A stretch of DNA of 64,000 bases from Rhodobacter calidifons (GTDB taxonomy: Bacteria > Pseudomonadota > Alphaproteobacteria > Rhodobacterales > Rhodobacteraceae), in contig NZ_JAANHS010000006.1 of the NCBI RefSeq assembly GCF_011174775.1, positions 1 through 64,000 on the forward strand, in the 5' to 3' direction. Numbering within the stretch: position 1 is the stretch's first letter; the number at the start of each line of letters is the position of its first letter. Under the pieces are notes generated by a model. That model saw only the letters and a list, made by a program, of their open reading frames with translations, had not been told where the DNA came from and searched no databases. Shown here piece after piece: positions 17,358-26,346 of the stretch. The position numbers and the translations under genes were made by a program.

Positions 17358-17912
17358 TCAGAGCTTGGACAGTTTCTTCTGCAACTCGGCCAGTTGCCGC
17401 TTGATCTCGGTGATGTCGTCCGAGGCGTCCGGGGCCTCTTCCTCCCTGGCGGGACCGGAGCCGCCCCAGCCGGGCATCCCGCCCATCATGGTCTTCAGGA
17501 AGGCTTCCTGCTGCTTGCGCAGCGCGTCGTAGCCCGGCATCGCGGCCATCGGGTTCGGGAAGGCCGACAGGTTTTCCATCATCTTGGCCTGGCTGTCGCG
17601 CAGCATCTCGAAGGAGGAGGCCAGGAACTGCGGCATCACCGCCTGCATGCCGGTGGCGTAGCTGCGGACGAGGTCGGTCAGAACATTCACGGGCAGGACG
17701 CTTTCGCCCTTGGATTCATGTTCGGCAACGATCTGAAGCAGGTATTGCCGGGTCAGATCGTCACCGGTCTTCAGGTCGATGATCTGCACTTCGCGCCCCT
17801 GGCGGATGAAGCCCGCGATGTCTTCCAGCGTGACGTAGTCCGAGGTTTCGGTGTTGTAGAGCCGGCGGCTGGCATAACGCTTGATCAGGAGCGGCTTGTC
17901 GGTATCGGCCAT
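17358..17912 (-). CDS. phaR: Polyhydroxyalkanoate synthesis repressor PhaR
   Basis: PhaR binds PHB granules and DNA and represses the phasin gene until polymer appears. The 184-residue product has the conserved N-terminal DNA-binding region (KRYASRRLYNTETSDYVTLEDIA) and the following PHB-binding region (VLPVNVLTDLVRSYATGMQ). The C-terminus is Met/Gln-rich and ends in a short coiled coil (ITEIKRQLAELQKKLSKL). The locus order phaC-phaP-phaR, all leftward, is typical of Rhodobacter and Paracoccus. Two matching operator-like palindromes precede phaP. Confidence 0.95.
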   Translation of the reverse strand: MADTDKPLLIKRYASRRLYNTETSDYVTLEDIAGFIRQGREVQIIDLKTGDDLTRQYLLQIVAEHESKGESVLPVNVLTDLVRSYATGMQAVMPQFLASSFEMLRDSQAKMMENLSAFPNPMAAMPGYDALRKQQEAFLKTMMGGMPGWGGSGPAREEEAPDASDDITEIKRQLAELQKKLSKL

Positions 17913-18090
17913 GGTTCCCTCCCCCGGGGATTTTGCGCTTGCAGAGAAGCTTAAGGCCGGGTGCAGCGAAAAGCAAAGCTTTCACGGCGATCCCGTCCGG
18001 TCATGCTGCAACTGCGCGGTCGGGGCGGCCGCGTCGGGCAGCCACGTCGGGCGGGCGGCCGTGCAGGAAGGGAACGGGAGGAATGAGAAC

Positions 18091-18112
18091 GGCCCGGAGT
18101 TGCCTCCGGGCC
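18091..18112 (-). terminator. Terminator-like hairpin after phaP
   Basis: A perfect 9-bp stem (GGCCCGGAG with CTCCGGGCC, 4-base loop) lies 50 bp beyond the phaP stop. Read on the minus strand, the stem is followed by a moderately T-rich GTTCTCATT. It would separate the abundant phasin transcript from phaR. Confidence 0.6.
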
Positions 18113-18161
18113 TTTGCCGCGTCCTGGGGACCGCAGAACTCGTTACCTGGACCCTGGCGAA

Positions 18162-18617
18162 TTACTTCGCGGCCGCGGCGGCCTTCTTGGCGACCGAGGT
18201 CACTTCCGCGGTGGCCTTCTTGACGGCGGCGGTTGCGTCTTCCGACATGTCCTTGCCCGCAGCCAGCATCAGCTCGACGGTTTCCATCTGCATCTTCTTC
18301 GCGACTTCGGCGAAGGCGGCCATGCTCTCGGCAGCCATTTCGGCAGCGGCCGAAGCGAAGTCGGTGATCGACTTGGTGTAGTCGGCCGGTTCAGCCTTGG
18401 CCTTGGCGATCTCGCCAACCTTGGCCAGCGCGTCCTTGGCCCACTTGGCCGAGATCTCGGTCGACTTTTCGGCGGCTTCGATCGCCACTTTCGAGAACTT
18501 CTCGGCGAAGGCGGCCTGGGTCTTGAACGCGTTCTGGAACGCCGAGGCGTCAACCGGGAACGCAGCCATCATGTCCTGCATGACTTTGGTGAAATCCGGG
18601 GTCTTGGTCATTGTCAT
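18162..18617 (-). CDS. phaP: Phasin (PHB granule-associated protein)
   Basis: The 151-residue protein is almost entirely Ala/Lys/Glu-rich amphipathic helix, with the phasin segment TQAAFAEKFSKVAIEAAEKSTEISAKW and an Ala-Lys tail. Phasins coat polyhydroxybutyrate granules and control their size and number. The start is M-T-M-T; either Met is possible. It lies between phaR and phaC on the same strand. Two CTGC-N3-GCAG boxes lie 66-103 bp upstream, implying control by PhaR. Confidence 0.93.
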   Translation of the reverse strand: MTMTKTPDFTKVMQDMMAAFPVDASAFQNAFKTQAAFAEKFSKVAIEAAEKSTEISAKWAKDALAKVGEIAKAKAEPADYTKSITDFASAAAEMAAESMAAFAEVAKKMQMETVELMLAAGKDMSEDATAAVKKATAEVTSVAKKAAAAAK

Positions 18618-18682
18618 ATCTCCGATCTGAGGGGCGGTTCTCTCGGGGATGCTACCCCGTCTTCATGACAGAGATATAGATG

Positions 18683-18693
18683 CTGCGGCGCAG
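18683..18693. promoter_or_regulatory. PhaR-type operator, box 1 (CTGC-N3-GCAG)
   Basis: CTGC-GGC-GCAG lies at the centre of a longer 17-bp palindrome (ATGCTGC...GCAGCAT), 66 bp upstream of phaP. TGC-rich CTGC-N3/4-GCAG sites are the published PhaR targets in Paracoccus and Rhodobacter. Use here is inferred from that and from phaR being present 770 bp away. Confidence 0.65.
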
Positions 18694-18709
18694 CATTTCA
18701 AGTCTTTTT

Positions 18710-18720
18710 CTGCAATGCAG
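18710..18720. promoter_or_regulatory. PhaR-type operator, box 2 (CTGC-N3-GCAG)
   Basis: CTGC-AAT-GCAG lies 27 bp centre-to-centre from box 1, between phaC and phaP. A 27-bp spacing puts the two boxes about 2.5 helical turns apart. Confidence 0.65.
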
Positions 18721-18768
18721 CAAAACCGGAGGGCGAGTCGGGTAACCCTGCGGAAAGCGGGTGAAATG

Positions 18769-20568
18769 TCAGAGCTCCGGTTGGGCCACCACATATGTCC
18801 CCGGTGCGGGAGCCAGCGAATCAGCCGGTTTCCGCGCGGGAATCATCGGGCCGGACTGCCGGGCCAGCCAATCGGCCCAGCGGGGCCACCAGCTGCCCTT
18901 GTGGAAGGTCGCGGATTTCAGCCATGCCTCGGGGTCGCCCGCGACGGGGGCGTCGTTGGTGTAATGGCCGTATTTGTCCTTGGCGGGCGGGTTGATGATC
19001 CCGGCGATGTGGCCGGATTCGGACAGGATGAAGGTCTTGTCCTTCGACCCCATCTGCCTGATGCCGTTGAACGAGGCTTTCCACGGCGCGATGTGGTCGG
19101 TCTCGCAGGCGATGGCGCAGAGGGGGAGTTGCACGTCGGCCAGGCTGACGGGGCGACCGAAGACCTGGAACTCTCCCCTGGCGAAACCGTCGTTCTGGCA
19201 GAGGCCGCGCAGGTATTCGATGGCCATCTTCGCGGGCAGGTTGGTCCCGTCGCCGTTCCAGTAGAGCAGGTCGAAGGCGGGCGGCGCCTCGCCCAGCATG
19301 TAGGACTTGATGGCGGGGGTGTAGATCAGGTCGTTCGAGCGCAGGAAGCTGAAGGTGCGCGACATGAAGAATTTGGACAGGATGCCGTCGCGCGCGGTCT
19401 GGCGTTCGATGCCATCGACGAAATCGTCGTTGAGGAAGACGCCGACCTCACCCGGGTCGGAGAAATCGGTCAGGGTGGTGAAGAAGGTGGCGGTTCTGAC
19501 CGATGTGTCCCCGGCCTTTTGCAGATGCGCAAGGGTCAGGCCAAGCGTGGTGCCGGCGATGCAGTAGCCGACGGCGTTGATCTGTTTCTCGCCGGTGATG
19601 CGGCGGACCTCGGCCATGGCGCGCAGGAAGCCGTCGCGGATGTAGTCGTCCATGCCGGTCCCGGCGTAAGAGGCATCAGGGTTGACCCAGGAGACGACGA
19701 AGAGGGTGAAGCCCTGGTCCACGATCCACTTGATGAGCGAATTCGCGGGTTTGAGGTCCATGACGTAGAACTTGTTGATCCAGGGCGGGAAGATCAGGAG
19801 GGGCGTCTTGTGGACCGTCTCGGTCGTGGGCGCATACTGGATCAGCTCCAGCAACCGGTTGCGGTAGACCACCTCGCCCGGCGTGGTGGCGAGGTTCTGG
19901 CCGACATGGAAGGCCTCGCGGTCGGCCAGCGTGACCAGAAGATCGCCCTGGTTCGATTCGATGTCACGAACGAGGTTCTCCAGCCCCTGCACCAGCGATT
20001 CGCCGTCCGTCTCGACCGCCTTTTCCAGCGCCTCGGGGTTGGTGCCCAGGAAGTTCGTCGGGCTGAACATGTCAACGATCTGTTTCGTGAAATACTCCAC
20101 CCGCTTGCGGTCGGCGGGGTCCAGCGTCTCCATGTCGCCGACGGCCGTGCTGATCGCCTCGGCGTTCAGCTGGTACTGCTGCTTGAGGTAGTTGAAGAAG
20201 GGATGCGTCTCCCAAAGGGGGTTGCTGAACCGGCGATCCCTGGGGTTCGGATCGGGGGGGGCCTTGAATTCGCCGCGGGCCAGGGTCTGTTGCGCCTCGA
20301 CATAATGTTTTAGCGTCTTGCCCCAGTAGTTCACCTGATGCTCGACCACCTTGGCGGGGTTCGAGACCATCTCGGCGAACCAGGCGGCCGCGGCCTTCAT
20401 GTAGACGTCGGGCGCGGGGCCGTGCAGCGCGGGATCGACCATGCGGCGGTGCGTCAACGCGGCGGTGAGGCGCTTTGACAACTCCTCAACCTTTGCGAGG
20501 TTAGCCTGCAACCGTTCGGCCTTTTCCAATGCGGCTTTGGTCTCGGGGGTGTTGTCTTCTGTTGTCAT
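18769..20568 (-). CDS. phaC: Class I poly(3-hydroxyalkanoate) synthase
   Basis: PhaC polymerises 3-hydroxybutyryl-CoA into PHB. The 599-residue length is that of class I synthases. The lipase-like box GYCIAG contains the catalytic Cys at about residue 336. The Asp partner is in CETDHIAPW and the His in ESGHIAGI, so the whole triad is present. The ATG at 20568 is preferred over one 9 bp upstream because a GGGGGGA site is correctly spaced only for the downstream start. It is divergent from phaZ, and its 3' end is 48 bp from the PhaR boxes. Confidence 0.96.
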   Translation of the reverse strand: MTTEDNTPETKAALEKAERLQANLAKVEELSKRLTAALTHRRMVDPALHGPAPDVYMKAAAAWFAEMVSNPAKVVEHQVNYWGKTLKHYVEAQQTLARGEFKAPPDPNPRDRRFSNPLWETHPFFNYLKQQYQLNAEAISTAVGDMETLDPADRKRVEYFTKQIVDMFSPTNFLGTNPEALEKAVETDGESLVQGLENLVRDIESNQGDLLVTLADREAFHVGQNLATTPGEVVYRNRLLELIQYAPTTETVHKTPLLIFPPWINKFYVMDLKPANSLIKWIVDQGFTLFVVSWVNPDASYAGTGMDDYIRDGFLRAMAEVRRITGEKQINAVGYCIAGTTLGLTLAHLQKAGDTSVRTATFFTTLTDFSDPGEVGVFLNDDFVDGIERQTARDGILSKFFMSRTFSFLRSNDLIYTPAIKSYMLGEAPPAFDLLYWNGDGTNLPAKMAIEYLRGLCQNDGFARGEFQVFGRPVSLADVQLPLCAIACETDHIAPWKASFNGIRQMGSKDKTFILSESGHIAGIINPPAKDKYGHYTNDAPVAGDPEAWLKSATFHKGSWWPRWADWLARQSGPMIPARKPADSLAPAPGTYVVAQPEL

Positions 20569-20661
20569 GTGAACCATTCCCCCCTATCGTCGCCGCTGTG
20601 CAGCATACCGGTGCGTCCCGCGCCCCGCCATGCAATATCCGCCCGTCGGGGGCAAGGAGAC

Positions 20662-21933
20662 ATGATGAAGTATATGTACACCTACGACCTGATGGAAAGC
20701 GCCCGCAACACGAATGAGTGGCTGGGCGCCTCTGCCCGGGCCTTTGCCAGTTACCCGGTCTTCGCCCTGTCGCTGAACCCGGTGCTGCCGCTGATGGCGG
20801 CCTGGGGCGAGGTGACGGAACGGACCTTCAGCCGCATGGTCGCCAAGCCCGACTGGGGCATCCGGTCGATCGTGGGGCCGGATGGGCAGGACCATCTGGT
20901 GGACGTGGTGAAGGTGGTGGAAAAGCCCTTCGGCGATCTGGTCCATTTCCACGTCCGCCGCCGCTCGCCCATGGCGCGCAAGGTCCTGCTGGTCGCGCCG
21001 ATGTCGGGGCATTATGCGACCCTGCTGCGATCCACCGTATCCAGTCTTCTGCCCGATGCCGACGTTTATGTGACGGACTGGCACAATGCGCGCGACATTC
21101 CGGTCAGCGCGGGCAAGTTCGATGTCGAGGATTACACGCTGTACCTGGCCGAGTTCATGAAGGTGCTGGGCCCCGACACCCATGTCATCGCCGTCTGCCA
21201 GCCCGCGCCGCTGACGTTGGCCGCCACGGCCTATCTGGCGGCCGAGGACCCCGCTGCACAGCCGAAGTCGCTGGTGCTGATCGGCGGGCCGGTCGATCCC
21301 GATGCCGCCGCGACGGAAGTGACGGATTTCGGCCGCCGGGTGACGATGGGGCAGCTGGAACACATCGCGATCCAGCGCGTGGGCTTCAAATACAAGGGCG
21401 CGGGGCGGCTGGTCTATCCTGGGCTGTTGCAACTGCAAAGCTTCATGGCGATGAATGCCGAACGCCATGGCAAGGCCTTTGCCGAGCAGATCTTCCGCGT
21501 CGCACGGGGCGAGGCCTCGGACCACGATGCGCATAACCGGTTCTATGACGAATATCTGGCGGTGATGGACATGACGGCCGAGTTCTACCTGTCCACGGTG
21601 GAACGCATCTTCAAGAACCGCGAGATTGCGCGGAACGAATTCGTGGTGGCAGGTCGCAAGGTGGATCTGGGCGCGATCACCAGGGTCTCGGTGATGACGG
21701 TCGAGGGGGCCAATGACGACATCTCGGCTCCCGGCCAATGCGTGGCCGCGCTGAAGCTGCTGACCGGACTGTCCGAGGATCGGAAGGGCCATCATCTGGA
21801 ACCGGGCGCGGGGCACTACGGCATCTTCGCCGGGAAGAGCTGGCGGTTGAACATCCGGCCCCTGGTGCTGAACTTCATCGACCGCGCGGCGGGCAAGCCC
21901 AAGGCGAAGATCGCGCTGGCCTCGGCGCAATAG
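20662..21933 (+). CDS. phaZ: Intracellular PHB depolymerase
   Basis: PhaZ mobilises stored PHB to 3-hydroxybutyrate. The 423-residue product opens with the family sequence MMKYMYTYDLMESAR and has the nucleophile motif AVCQPAPL with Cys at about residue 179. The conserved FYDEYLAVMDMTAEFYL region and the C-terminal HHLEPGAGHYGIF with the catalytic His are also present. An AAGGAGA site precedes the first of two adjacent ATGs. It is transcribed divergently from phaC, so synthesis and degradation genes share a 93-bp control region. Confidence 0.95.
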   Translation: MMKYMYTYDLMESARNTNEWLGASARAFASYPVFALSLNPVLPLMAAWGEVTERTFSRMVAKPDWGIRSIVGPDGQDHLVDVVKVVEKPFGDLVHFHVRRRSPMARKVLLVAPMSGHYATLLRSTVSSLLPDADVYVTDWHNARDIPVSAGKFDVEDYTLYLAEFMKVLGPDTHVIAVCQPAPLTLAATAYLAAEDPAAQPKSLVLIGGPVDPDAAATEVTDFGRRVTMGQLEHIAIQRVGFKYKGAGRLVYPGLLQLQSFMAMNAERHGKAFAEQIFRVARGEASDHDAHNRFYDEYLAVMDMTAEFYLSTVERIFKNREIARNEFVVAGRKVDLGAITRVSVMTVEGANDDISAPGQCVAALKLLTGLSEDRKGHHLEPGAGHYGIFAGKSWRLNIRPLVLNFIDRAAGKPKAKIALASAQ

Positions 21934-21936
21934 CGC

Positions 21937-21964
21937 GCAGGGCGCGCGGCGCGTCGCGCCCTGC
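21937..21964 (+). terminator. Hairpin after phaZ
   Basis: A perfect 10-bp stem (GCAGGGCGCG with CGCGCCCTGC, 8-base loop) starts 3 bp past the phaZ stop and sits between converging genes. There is no T run, so termination would have to be bidirectional or Rho-assisted. Confidence 0.5.
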
Positions 21965-22020
21965 GTGCAGGCCTCGCCGGGGCGATCCGGCCGACCTGCG
22001 CGTGACATGCCGAAGCGGGA

Positions 22021-22770
22021 TCACTTCAGCATCAGCGTTGGCAAGCGGCCAGACAGGAAGGTGTGAAGCAGCTTCGTCACCGCCTCGGGCTGTTCCAGCT
22101 GGGGCAGGTGGCCGGCCTCGGCGACGATTTCCAGACAGCCCTGCGGCATCATCGCCGCGAGAAACTCGGCCCGGCGGCGGGGGACCAGCGTGTCGCTTTC
22201 CCCGGCAATGATCATGGTCGGCACATGGACCTTGCGCAGCGTCTTCTGCTGGTCGGGGCGGCGTTGCAGCACGCGCAGGTGGCGCTGGAACTGGATCAGC
22301 CCAAGGCTGTCGGCCATGTCCGCGACCAGGGCCATGATCTCATCCCGCCAGGGAGCGTCGTGCAGGGCGGTTGCGGGCAGCATCCGGGCCATGCAGGCCT
22401 GAAGGTGCCCGGTCTTGGCGGCGACCAGCAGCGCCTCGCGTTCAGCCGCGACCTGTGGCGTGTCGGGCAGCGGGTCGGTCGAGATCAGCGCCACCCGGGT
22501 CACGGCCGCGGGACGTTTGCGCAGGATCTCGATGGCGATGTTGCCGCCCAGGCCATGGGCGACCAGCGCAAAGCTGGGCGGCAGCTGCGGCACGATCCGG
22601 GCGGCGATCTTCTCGACGGTGTCGCCTATGCCGGGCGACAGGATGACCACCGGACGATCCGCCCCCAGCCGCACGAGCTGCGGCATGAAGCTGCGCGCAT
22701 CCGCCATGAACCCCGGGATCAGGACCAGCGGTTCGGGCGGCGTCGGATCTCGAAGGACAAGCGAGCTCAC
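22021..22770 (-). CDS. Alpha/beta-hydrolase-fold protein lacking the usual catalytic serine
   Basis: The protein is about 249 residues with an alpha/beta-hydrolase layout: LVLIPGFMADARSF (oxyanion region), then the nucleophile elbow, AGESDTLVP (acid) and AEAGHLPQLEQPE (His). The elbow reads VAHGLGGN instead of VAHSLGGN. The codon at the nucleophile position is GGC (Gly) rather than AGC (Ser), so ordinary ester hydrolysis is doubtful. The start is uncertain. A GTG at 22770 follows a GGAAGG site; an ATG at 22851 would add 27 residues without hydrolase similarity. Confidence 0.7.
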   Translation of the reverse strand: MSSLVLRDPTPPEPLVLIPGFMADARSFMPQLVRLGADRPVVILSPGIGDTVEKIAARIVPQLPPSFALVAHGLGGNIAIEILRKRPAAVTRVALISTDPLPDTPQVAAEREALLVAAKTGHLQACMARMLPATALHDAPWRDEIMALVADMADSLGLIQFQRHLRVLQRRPDQQKTLRKVHVPTMIIAGESDTLVPRRRAEFLAAMMPQGCLEIVAEAGHLPQLEQPEAVTKLLHTFLSGRLPTLMLK

Positions 22771-22895
22771 GCCACGGGCCTTCCGGGCAGGATTTCTGCA
22801 AGCAGCAGTTCTGACCTTGTCGCACGGTATCCGACAAGTGCATGGAATCAAGGCAGTAATTCGTCAGCCTGAATCGGATCGGCGGAAAACCCGCA

Positions 22896-23693
22896 TCAGC
22901 GGATGTTCGAAACCTGCAAGCCGGGGCTGTCCTCGTACGACAGCGCCTCGCGGGCGCGGGTCACGTCCTCGATCGCTTCGGTGATCATCGCAAGGCAGGG
23001 AGGTGTGGAAAAGCGATGATCGGCATCCTTCACCAGCGTCAGCCGCAGATCGGGGCTGATGATCTGGTGGAAGAGCGAGATCGCCACGGTCGGTGGCACG
23101 TCGGTATCTGCGCTGCCTTGCAGAAGGCGGACCGGGAAAGGAAGGTGCAAGGGGCCGTTCATCACCAGATTCTGCCGCCCGTCCTCGATCAGGCGCAGCG
23201 TGATCGGGTAGGGGTCGTCGGAATAGGCGGAGGGGCGCAGGAACAGACCCTCTTCCAGAAGCGCGGTGCGTTCGGCGAGGGAGAATTCGGCCTCCCACAT
23301 CCGCTCGGTGAAGTCGGGAGCGGCGGCGATGCCGACGAAGCCCGCGACCCGGTTCGGCATGTCGCGCGCCAGAAGCAGCGCAATCCAGCCGCCCATCGAC
23401 GAGCCGACCAGGATCTGCGGGCCTTCGGTCAGCACCTCGATCACGGCGGCGGCGTCTTCGCGCCAGTCGCTGATCGCGCCATCGACGAAGGCCCCGTGCG
23501 ATGCCCCGTGGCCGGAGTAGTCGAAGCGCAGGAAGGCGCGGCCGGCCGCCTCGGCCCAGGATTGCAGGGCCTGGGCCTTGGACCCGGTCATGTCCGACCG
23601 GAAGCCGCCCAGAAAGACCACGCCCGGACCTTTGCCGGGGGTCTGGTGATAGGCGATGTGGCGGCCTTGCGGGGTGGTGAGGAAGGTTGTCAT
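22896..23693 (-). CDS. Alpha/beta hydrolase (serine nucleophile present)
   Basis: The 265-residue product has the full hydrolase set: VVFLGGFRSDM (oxyanion), FDYSGHGAS, nucleophile elbow VGSSMGGWIA, acid near LQGSADTDVP and His in KDADHRFSTP. The substrate is unknown; the sequence resembles short carboxylesterases and BAAT-like peptidases. The ATG at 23693 begins the conserved region. An in-frame extension to 23891 is rejected because it would run into the divergent thrS gene. It is followed on the same strand, 125 bp away, by the serine-less relative. Confidence 0.8.
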   Translation of the reverse strand: MTTFLTTPQGRHIAYHQTPGKGPGVVFLGGFRSDMTGSKAQALQSWAEAAGRAFLRFDYSGHGASHGAFVDGAISDWREDAAAVIEVLTEGPQILVGSSMGGWIALLLARDMPNRVAGFVGIAAAPDFTERMWEAEFSLAERTALLEEGLFLRPSAYSDDPYPITLRLIEDGRQNLVMNGPLHLPFPVRLLQGSADTDVPPTVAISLFHQIISPDLRLTLVKDADHRFSTPPCLAMITEAIEDVTRAREALSYEDSPGLQVSNIR

Positions 23694-23856
23694 GCCGTGA
23701 AGATAGCAATCGTCCGGCCGTTTCGTCAGGGTCGTCGCAACCCGCGGGCGAAGAACCGCGCATGGCTTGACTTCGGGTCCTGCCGGGCGCATCAAGCGCG
23801 CCGACAAAACCCGCAACCGGGCGTTTCGTAGGCGCCAAACCGACGAGGAGACGGCC

Positions 23857-25803
23857 ATGAGCCAGATTTCCCTGACATTTCCCGATGGCAACCGGCGTGT
23901 CTATGATGCGGGGGTTACGCCTGCGCAAGTCGCCGCGTCGATCGCGCCGTCGCTGGCCAAGGCCGCGATCTCCGCGCAGGTCAACGGCAAGCACTGGGAT
24001 CTGGCCTGGCCGATCCATGAGGACGCGACGATCAGCCTGAACACGATGAAGGACGAGGCCCCGGCGCTGGAGCTGATCCGGCACGACCTGGCCCATATCA
24101 TGGCCCGCGCGGTGCAGGAGCTCTGGCCCGAGGTGAAGGTGACGATCGGCCCGGTGAGGGATCAGGGCTGGTTCTACGACTTCGACCGGGAAGAGCCCTT
24201 CACGCCCGAGGATCTGGGCGCCATCGAGGCGCGGATGAAGCAGATCATCAATGCGCGCGATCCGGTGCGGACCGAGGTCTGGGACCGCGCCCGCGCGGTG
24301 GAATACTACCGGGGCCGCGGCGAGCCCTTCAAGCTGGAGCTTCTGGACCGCATCCCGGAAGGCGAGGACATCCGCATGTACTGGCACGGGGACTGGCAGG
24401 ACCTCTGCCGGGGCCCGCATCTGCAACACACGGGGCAGGTTCCGGCGGATGCCTTCAAGCTGACGCATGTGGCGGGGGCCTACTGGCTGGGCGATGCCTC
24501 GCGGCCCATGTTGCAGCGCATCTATGGCGTGGCGTTCAGGAACCGCGACGACCTCAAGGCGCATCTCACGATGCTGGAAGAGGCCGCCAAGCGCGACCAC
24601 CGCAAGCTGGGCCGCGAGATGGGTCTGTTCCATCTGCAAGAGGAAGCGCCGGGCATGGTCTTCTGGCATCCGAACGGCTGGACGGTCTACCGCCAGCTTG
24701 AGGATTACATGCGCGGCCGTCTGCGCCAGGCGGGCTATCAGGAGATCCGCACGCCGCAGGTGGTGGGCCGCATCCTGTGGGAGAAGTCCGGCCATTGGGA
24801 GGCCTACCGCGAGAACATGTTCATCGTCGAGGTGGACGAGGAAGGCGCGAAGGAAAAGCGCATCAACGCGCTGAAGCCGATGAACTGCCCCTGCCATGTG
24901 CAGGTGTTCAACCAGGGCCTGAAGTCCTACCGCGACCTGCCCTTGCGGCTGGCCGAGTTCGGGTCCTGCCATCGGTACGAGTCGAGCGGCTCGATGCACG
25001 GGCTGATGCGGGTGCGCGGCTTCACGCAGGACGACGCGCATATCTTCTGCACGGAAGACCAGATCGAACAGGAATGCGCGGGGTTCATCTCGCTCTTGTC
25101 CAGCGTCTATCGCGACCTCGGGTTCGAGAAGTTCGACATCAAGCTGTCCACGCGCCCCGAGGTGCGGGTCGGCAGCGACGAGATCTGGGACAAGGCCGAA
25201 AGCGCCTTGCAGAAGGCCATCGAGGGGCTGGGCCTGCCTTACGAGATCAACCCCGGCGACGGGGCCTTCTACGGGCCGAAGCTGGATTTCAAGCTGACCG
25301 ATGCCATCGGGCGCGAATGGCAGTGCGGCACCTTCCAGGCCGACTTCAACCTGCCGGTGCGGCTGGATGCGGAATATGTCGGCGAAGACGGGATGAAGCA
25401 CCGCCCGGTCATGCTGCACCGCGCCGTGCTGGGGTCGTTCGAGCGCTTCATCGGCATCCTGCTGGAGAACTACGCCGGGAAACTGCCGTTCTGGCTGGCG
25501 CCGCGGCAGGTCGTGGTGGCCTCGATCGTCTCGGACGCCGACCCCTTCGTGCATGAGGTCGTGGCCGCGCTGCGCAAGGCCGGGGTCCGGGCCGAGGCGG
25601 ATGTGCGCAACGAGAAGATCAACTACAAGGTCCGCGAACATTCGGTCGGCAAGGTTCCCGTGATCCTGGCCGTGGGCATGCAGGAGGTCGAGGCCAGAAC
25701 TGTTTCAGTCCGGCGCCTGGGTGAGACGCGGACTGAAACGATGTCGCTGGACGAGGCGGTGAAAACCTTCGGGTTCGAGGCCCTGCCGCCTGCGGGCGTC
25801 TGA
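23857..25803 (+). CDS. thrS: Threonyl-tRNA synthetase
   Basis: The enzyme charges tRNA-Thr. The 648-residue protein has an N-terminal TGS domain (residues 1-60) and an editing domain with [11 protein letters not shown]. The class II catalytic core has [11 protein letters not shown] (zinc Cys) and [17 protein letters not shown]. The C-terminal anticodon-binding domain includes [22 protein letters not shown] ribosome-binding site precedes the ATG at 23857. The gene is monocistronic, closed by a strong terminator. Confidence 0.97.
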   Translation: MSQISLTFPDGNRRVYDAGVTPAQVAASIAPSLAKAAISAQVNGKHWDLAWPIHEDATISLNTMKDEAPALELIRHDLAHIMARAVQELWPEVKVTIGPVRDQGWFYDFDREEPFTPEDLGAIEARMKQIINARDPVRTEVWDRARAVEYYRGRGEPFKLELLDRIPEGEDIRMYWHGDWQDLCRGPHLQHTGQVPADAFKLTHVAGAYWLGDASRPMLQRIYGVAFRNRDDLKAHLTMLEEAAKRDHRKLGREMGLFHLQEEAPGMVFWHPNGWTVYRQLEDYMRGRLRQAGYQEIRTPQVVGRILWEKSGHWEAYRENMFIVEVDEEGAKEKRINALKPMNCPCHVQVFNQGLKSYRDLPLRLAEFGSCHRYESSGSMHGLMRVRGFTQDDAHIFCTEDQIEQECAGFISLLSSVYRDLGFEKFDIKLSTRPEVRVGSDEIWDKAESALQKAIEGLGLPYEINPGDGAFYGPKLDFKLTDAIGREWQCGTFQADFNLPVRLDAEYVGEDGMKHRPVMLHRAVLGSFERFIGILLENYAGKLPFWLAPRQVVVASIVSDADPFVHEVVAALRKAGVRAEADVRNEKINYKVREHSVGKVPVILAVGMQEVEARTVSVRRLGETRTETMSLDEAVKTFGFEALPPAGV

Positions 25804-25826
25804 CACCAAACCCTCGTACCGAAAGG

Positions 25827-25855
25827 AAAAGCCCCGCGCGGTTGCCGGGGCTTTT
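25827..25855 (+). terminator. Rho-independent terminator of thrS
   Basis: Arms AAAAGCCCCG and CGGGGCTTTT pair perfectly around a 9-base loop, 24 bp past the thrS stop, and run directly into a T-containing tail. This is the clearest intrinsic terminator of the window. Confidence 0.85.
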
Positions 25856-25988
25856 GCCTTTTCTGCACCTGCGACAACCTGTCACGAGTCCGTGGCTCAC
25901 GGCTCCGTAGGTCGCCTGTGATCGCAGGGTTCCCTTAGACCTCAGGGCAGCCGCGATGGTCGCGGCGAGGTAACGAAGGGAACTGCTC

Positions 25989-26294
25989 ATGACCACTCAC
26001 TCGAAATCGCTGGTGATTGCCGGCGCGCTGGCCACCGCCCTGTCGGGCCTTGCCGGAATGGCTTCGGCCCAGGAAAACGAGAAGTGCTTCGGTGTCGCTC
26101 TGGCCGGGCAGAACGACTGCGCGGCGGGCGAAGGCACCACCTGCGCCGGCACCTCGAAGGTCGATTACCAGGGCAATGCGTGGAAGCTGGTTCCGGCCGG
26201 CACCTGCGAGACGATGGAACTGCCTGCGGGTGGTGACGGGATGGCCCGCAAGGGCTCGCTGACGCCGCTGGAGCGCGATCTGCCCGCGGCCTGA
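25989..26294 (+). CDS. bufA: Bufferin-type RiPP precursor (DUF2282)
   Basis: The 101-residue secreted peptide has a Sec signal sequence (residues 1-27, cut after ASA) and a mature part with four cysteines (33, 44, 52, 73). They lie in the DUF2282 framework [27 protein letters not shown] and LVPAGTC. DUF2282 proteins are precursors of bufferins, periplasmic copper-binding peptides whose cysteines are modified by a DUF692 (MNIO) enzyme with a DUF2063 partner. That exact gene set follows here. A GAAGGGA site precedes the start. The 134-bp region between the thrS terminator and this gene must hold the operon promoter. The bound metal in this organism is inferred, not shown. Confidence 0.9.
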   Translation: MTTHSKSLVIAGALATALSGLAGMASAQENEKCFGVALAGQNDCAAGEGTTCAGTSKVDYQGNAWKLVPAGTCETMELPAGGDGMARKGSLTPLERDLPAA

Positions 26295-26303
26295 CGGCCA
26301 TGG

Positions 26304-26324
26304 CCCCGGCCCTTCCGGCCGGGG
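26304..26324 (+). promoter_or_regulatory. Intercistronic hairpin between bufA and bufB
   Basis: A perfect 8-bp stem (CCCCGGCC with GGCCGGGG, 5-base loop) lies 9 bp past the bufA stop, followed by CGCCTTT. It could attenuate transcription, so the precursor is made in excess over the modifying enzymes. Confidence 0.6.
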
Positions 26325-26346
26325 CGCCTTTCCGATGGGGGACACG

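Noticed and set aside
25861-25988. ECF sigma-factor promoter for the bufferin operon
   Set aside because: A GACAACC-like -35 could be picked out, but no convincing -10 at the right distance was found, so no promoter was annotated.
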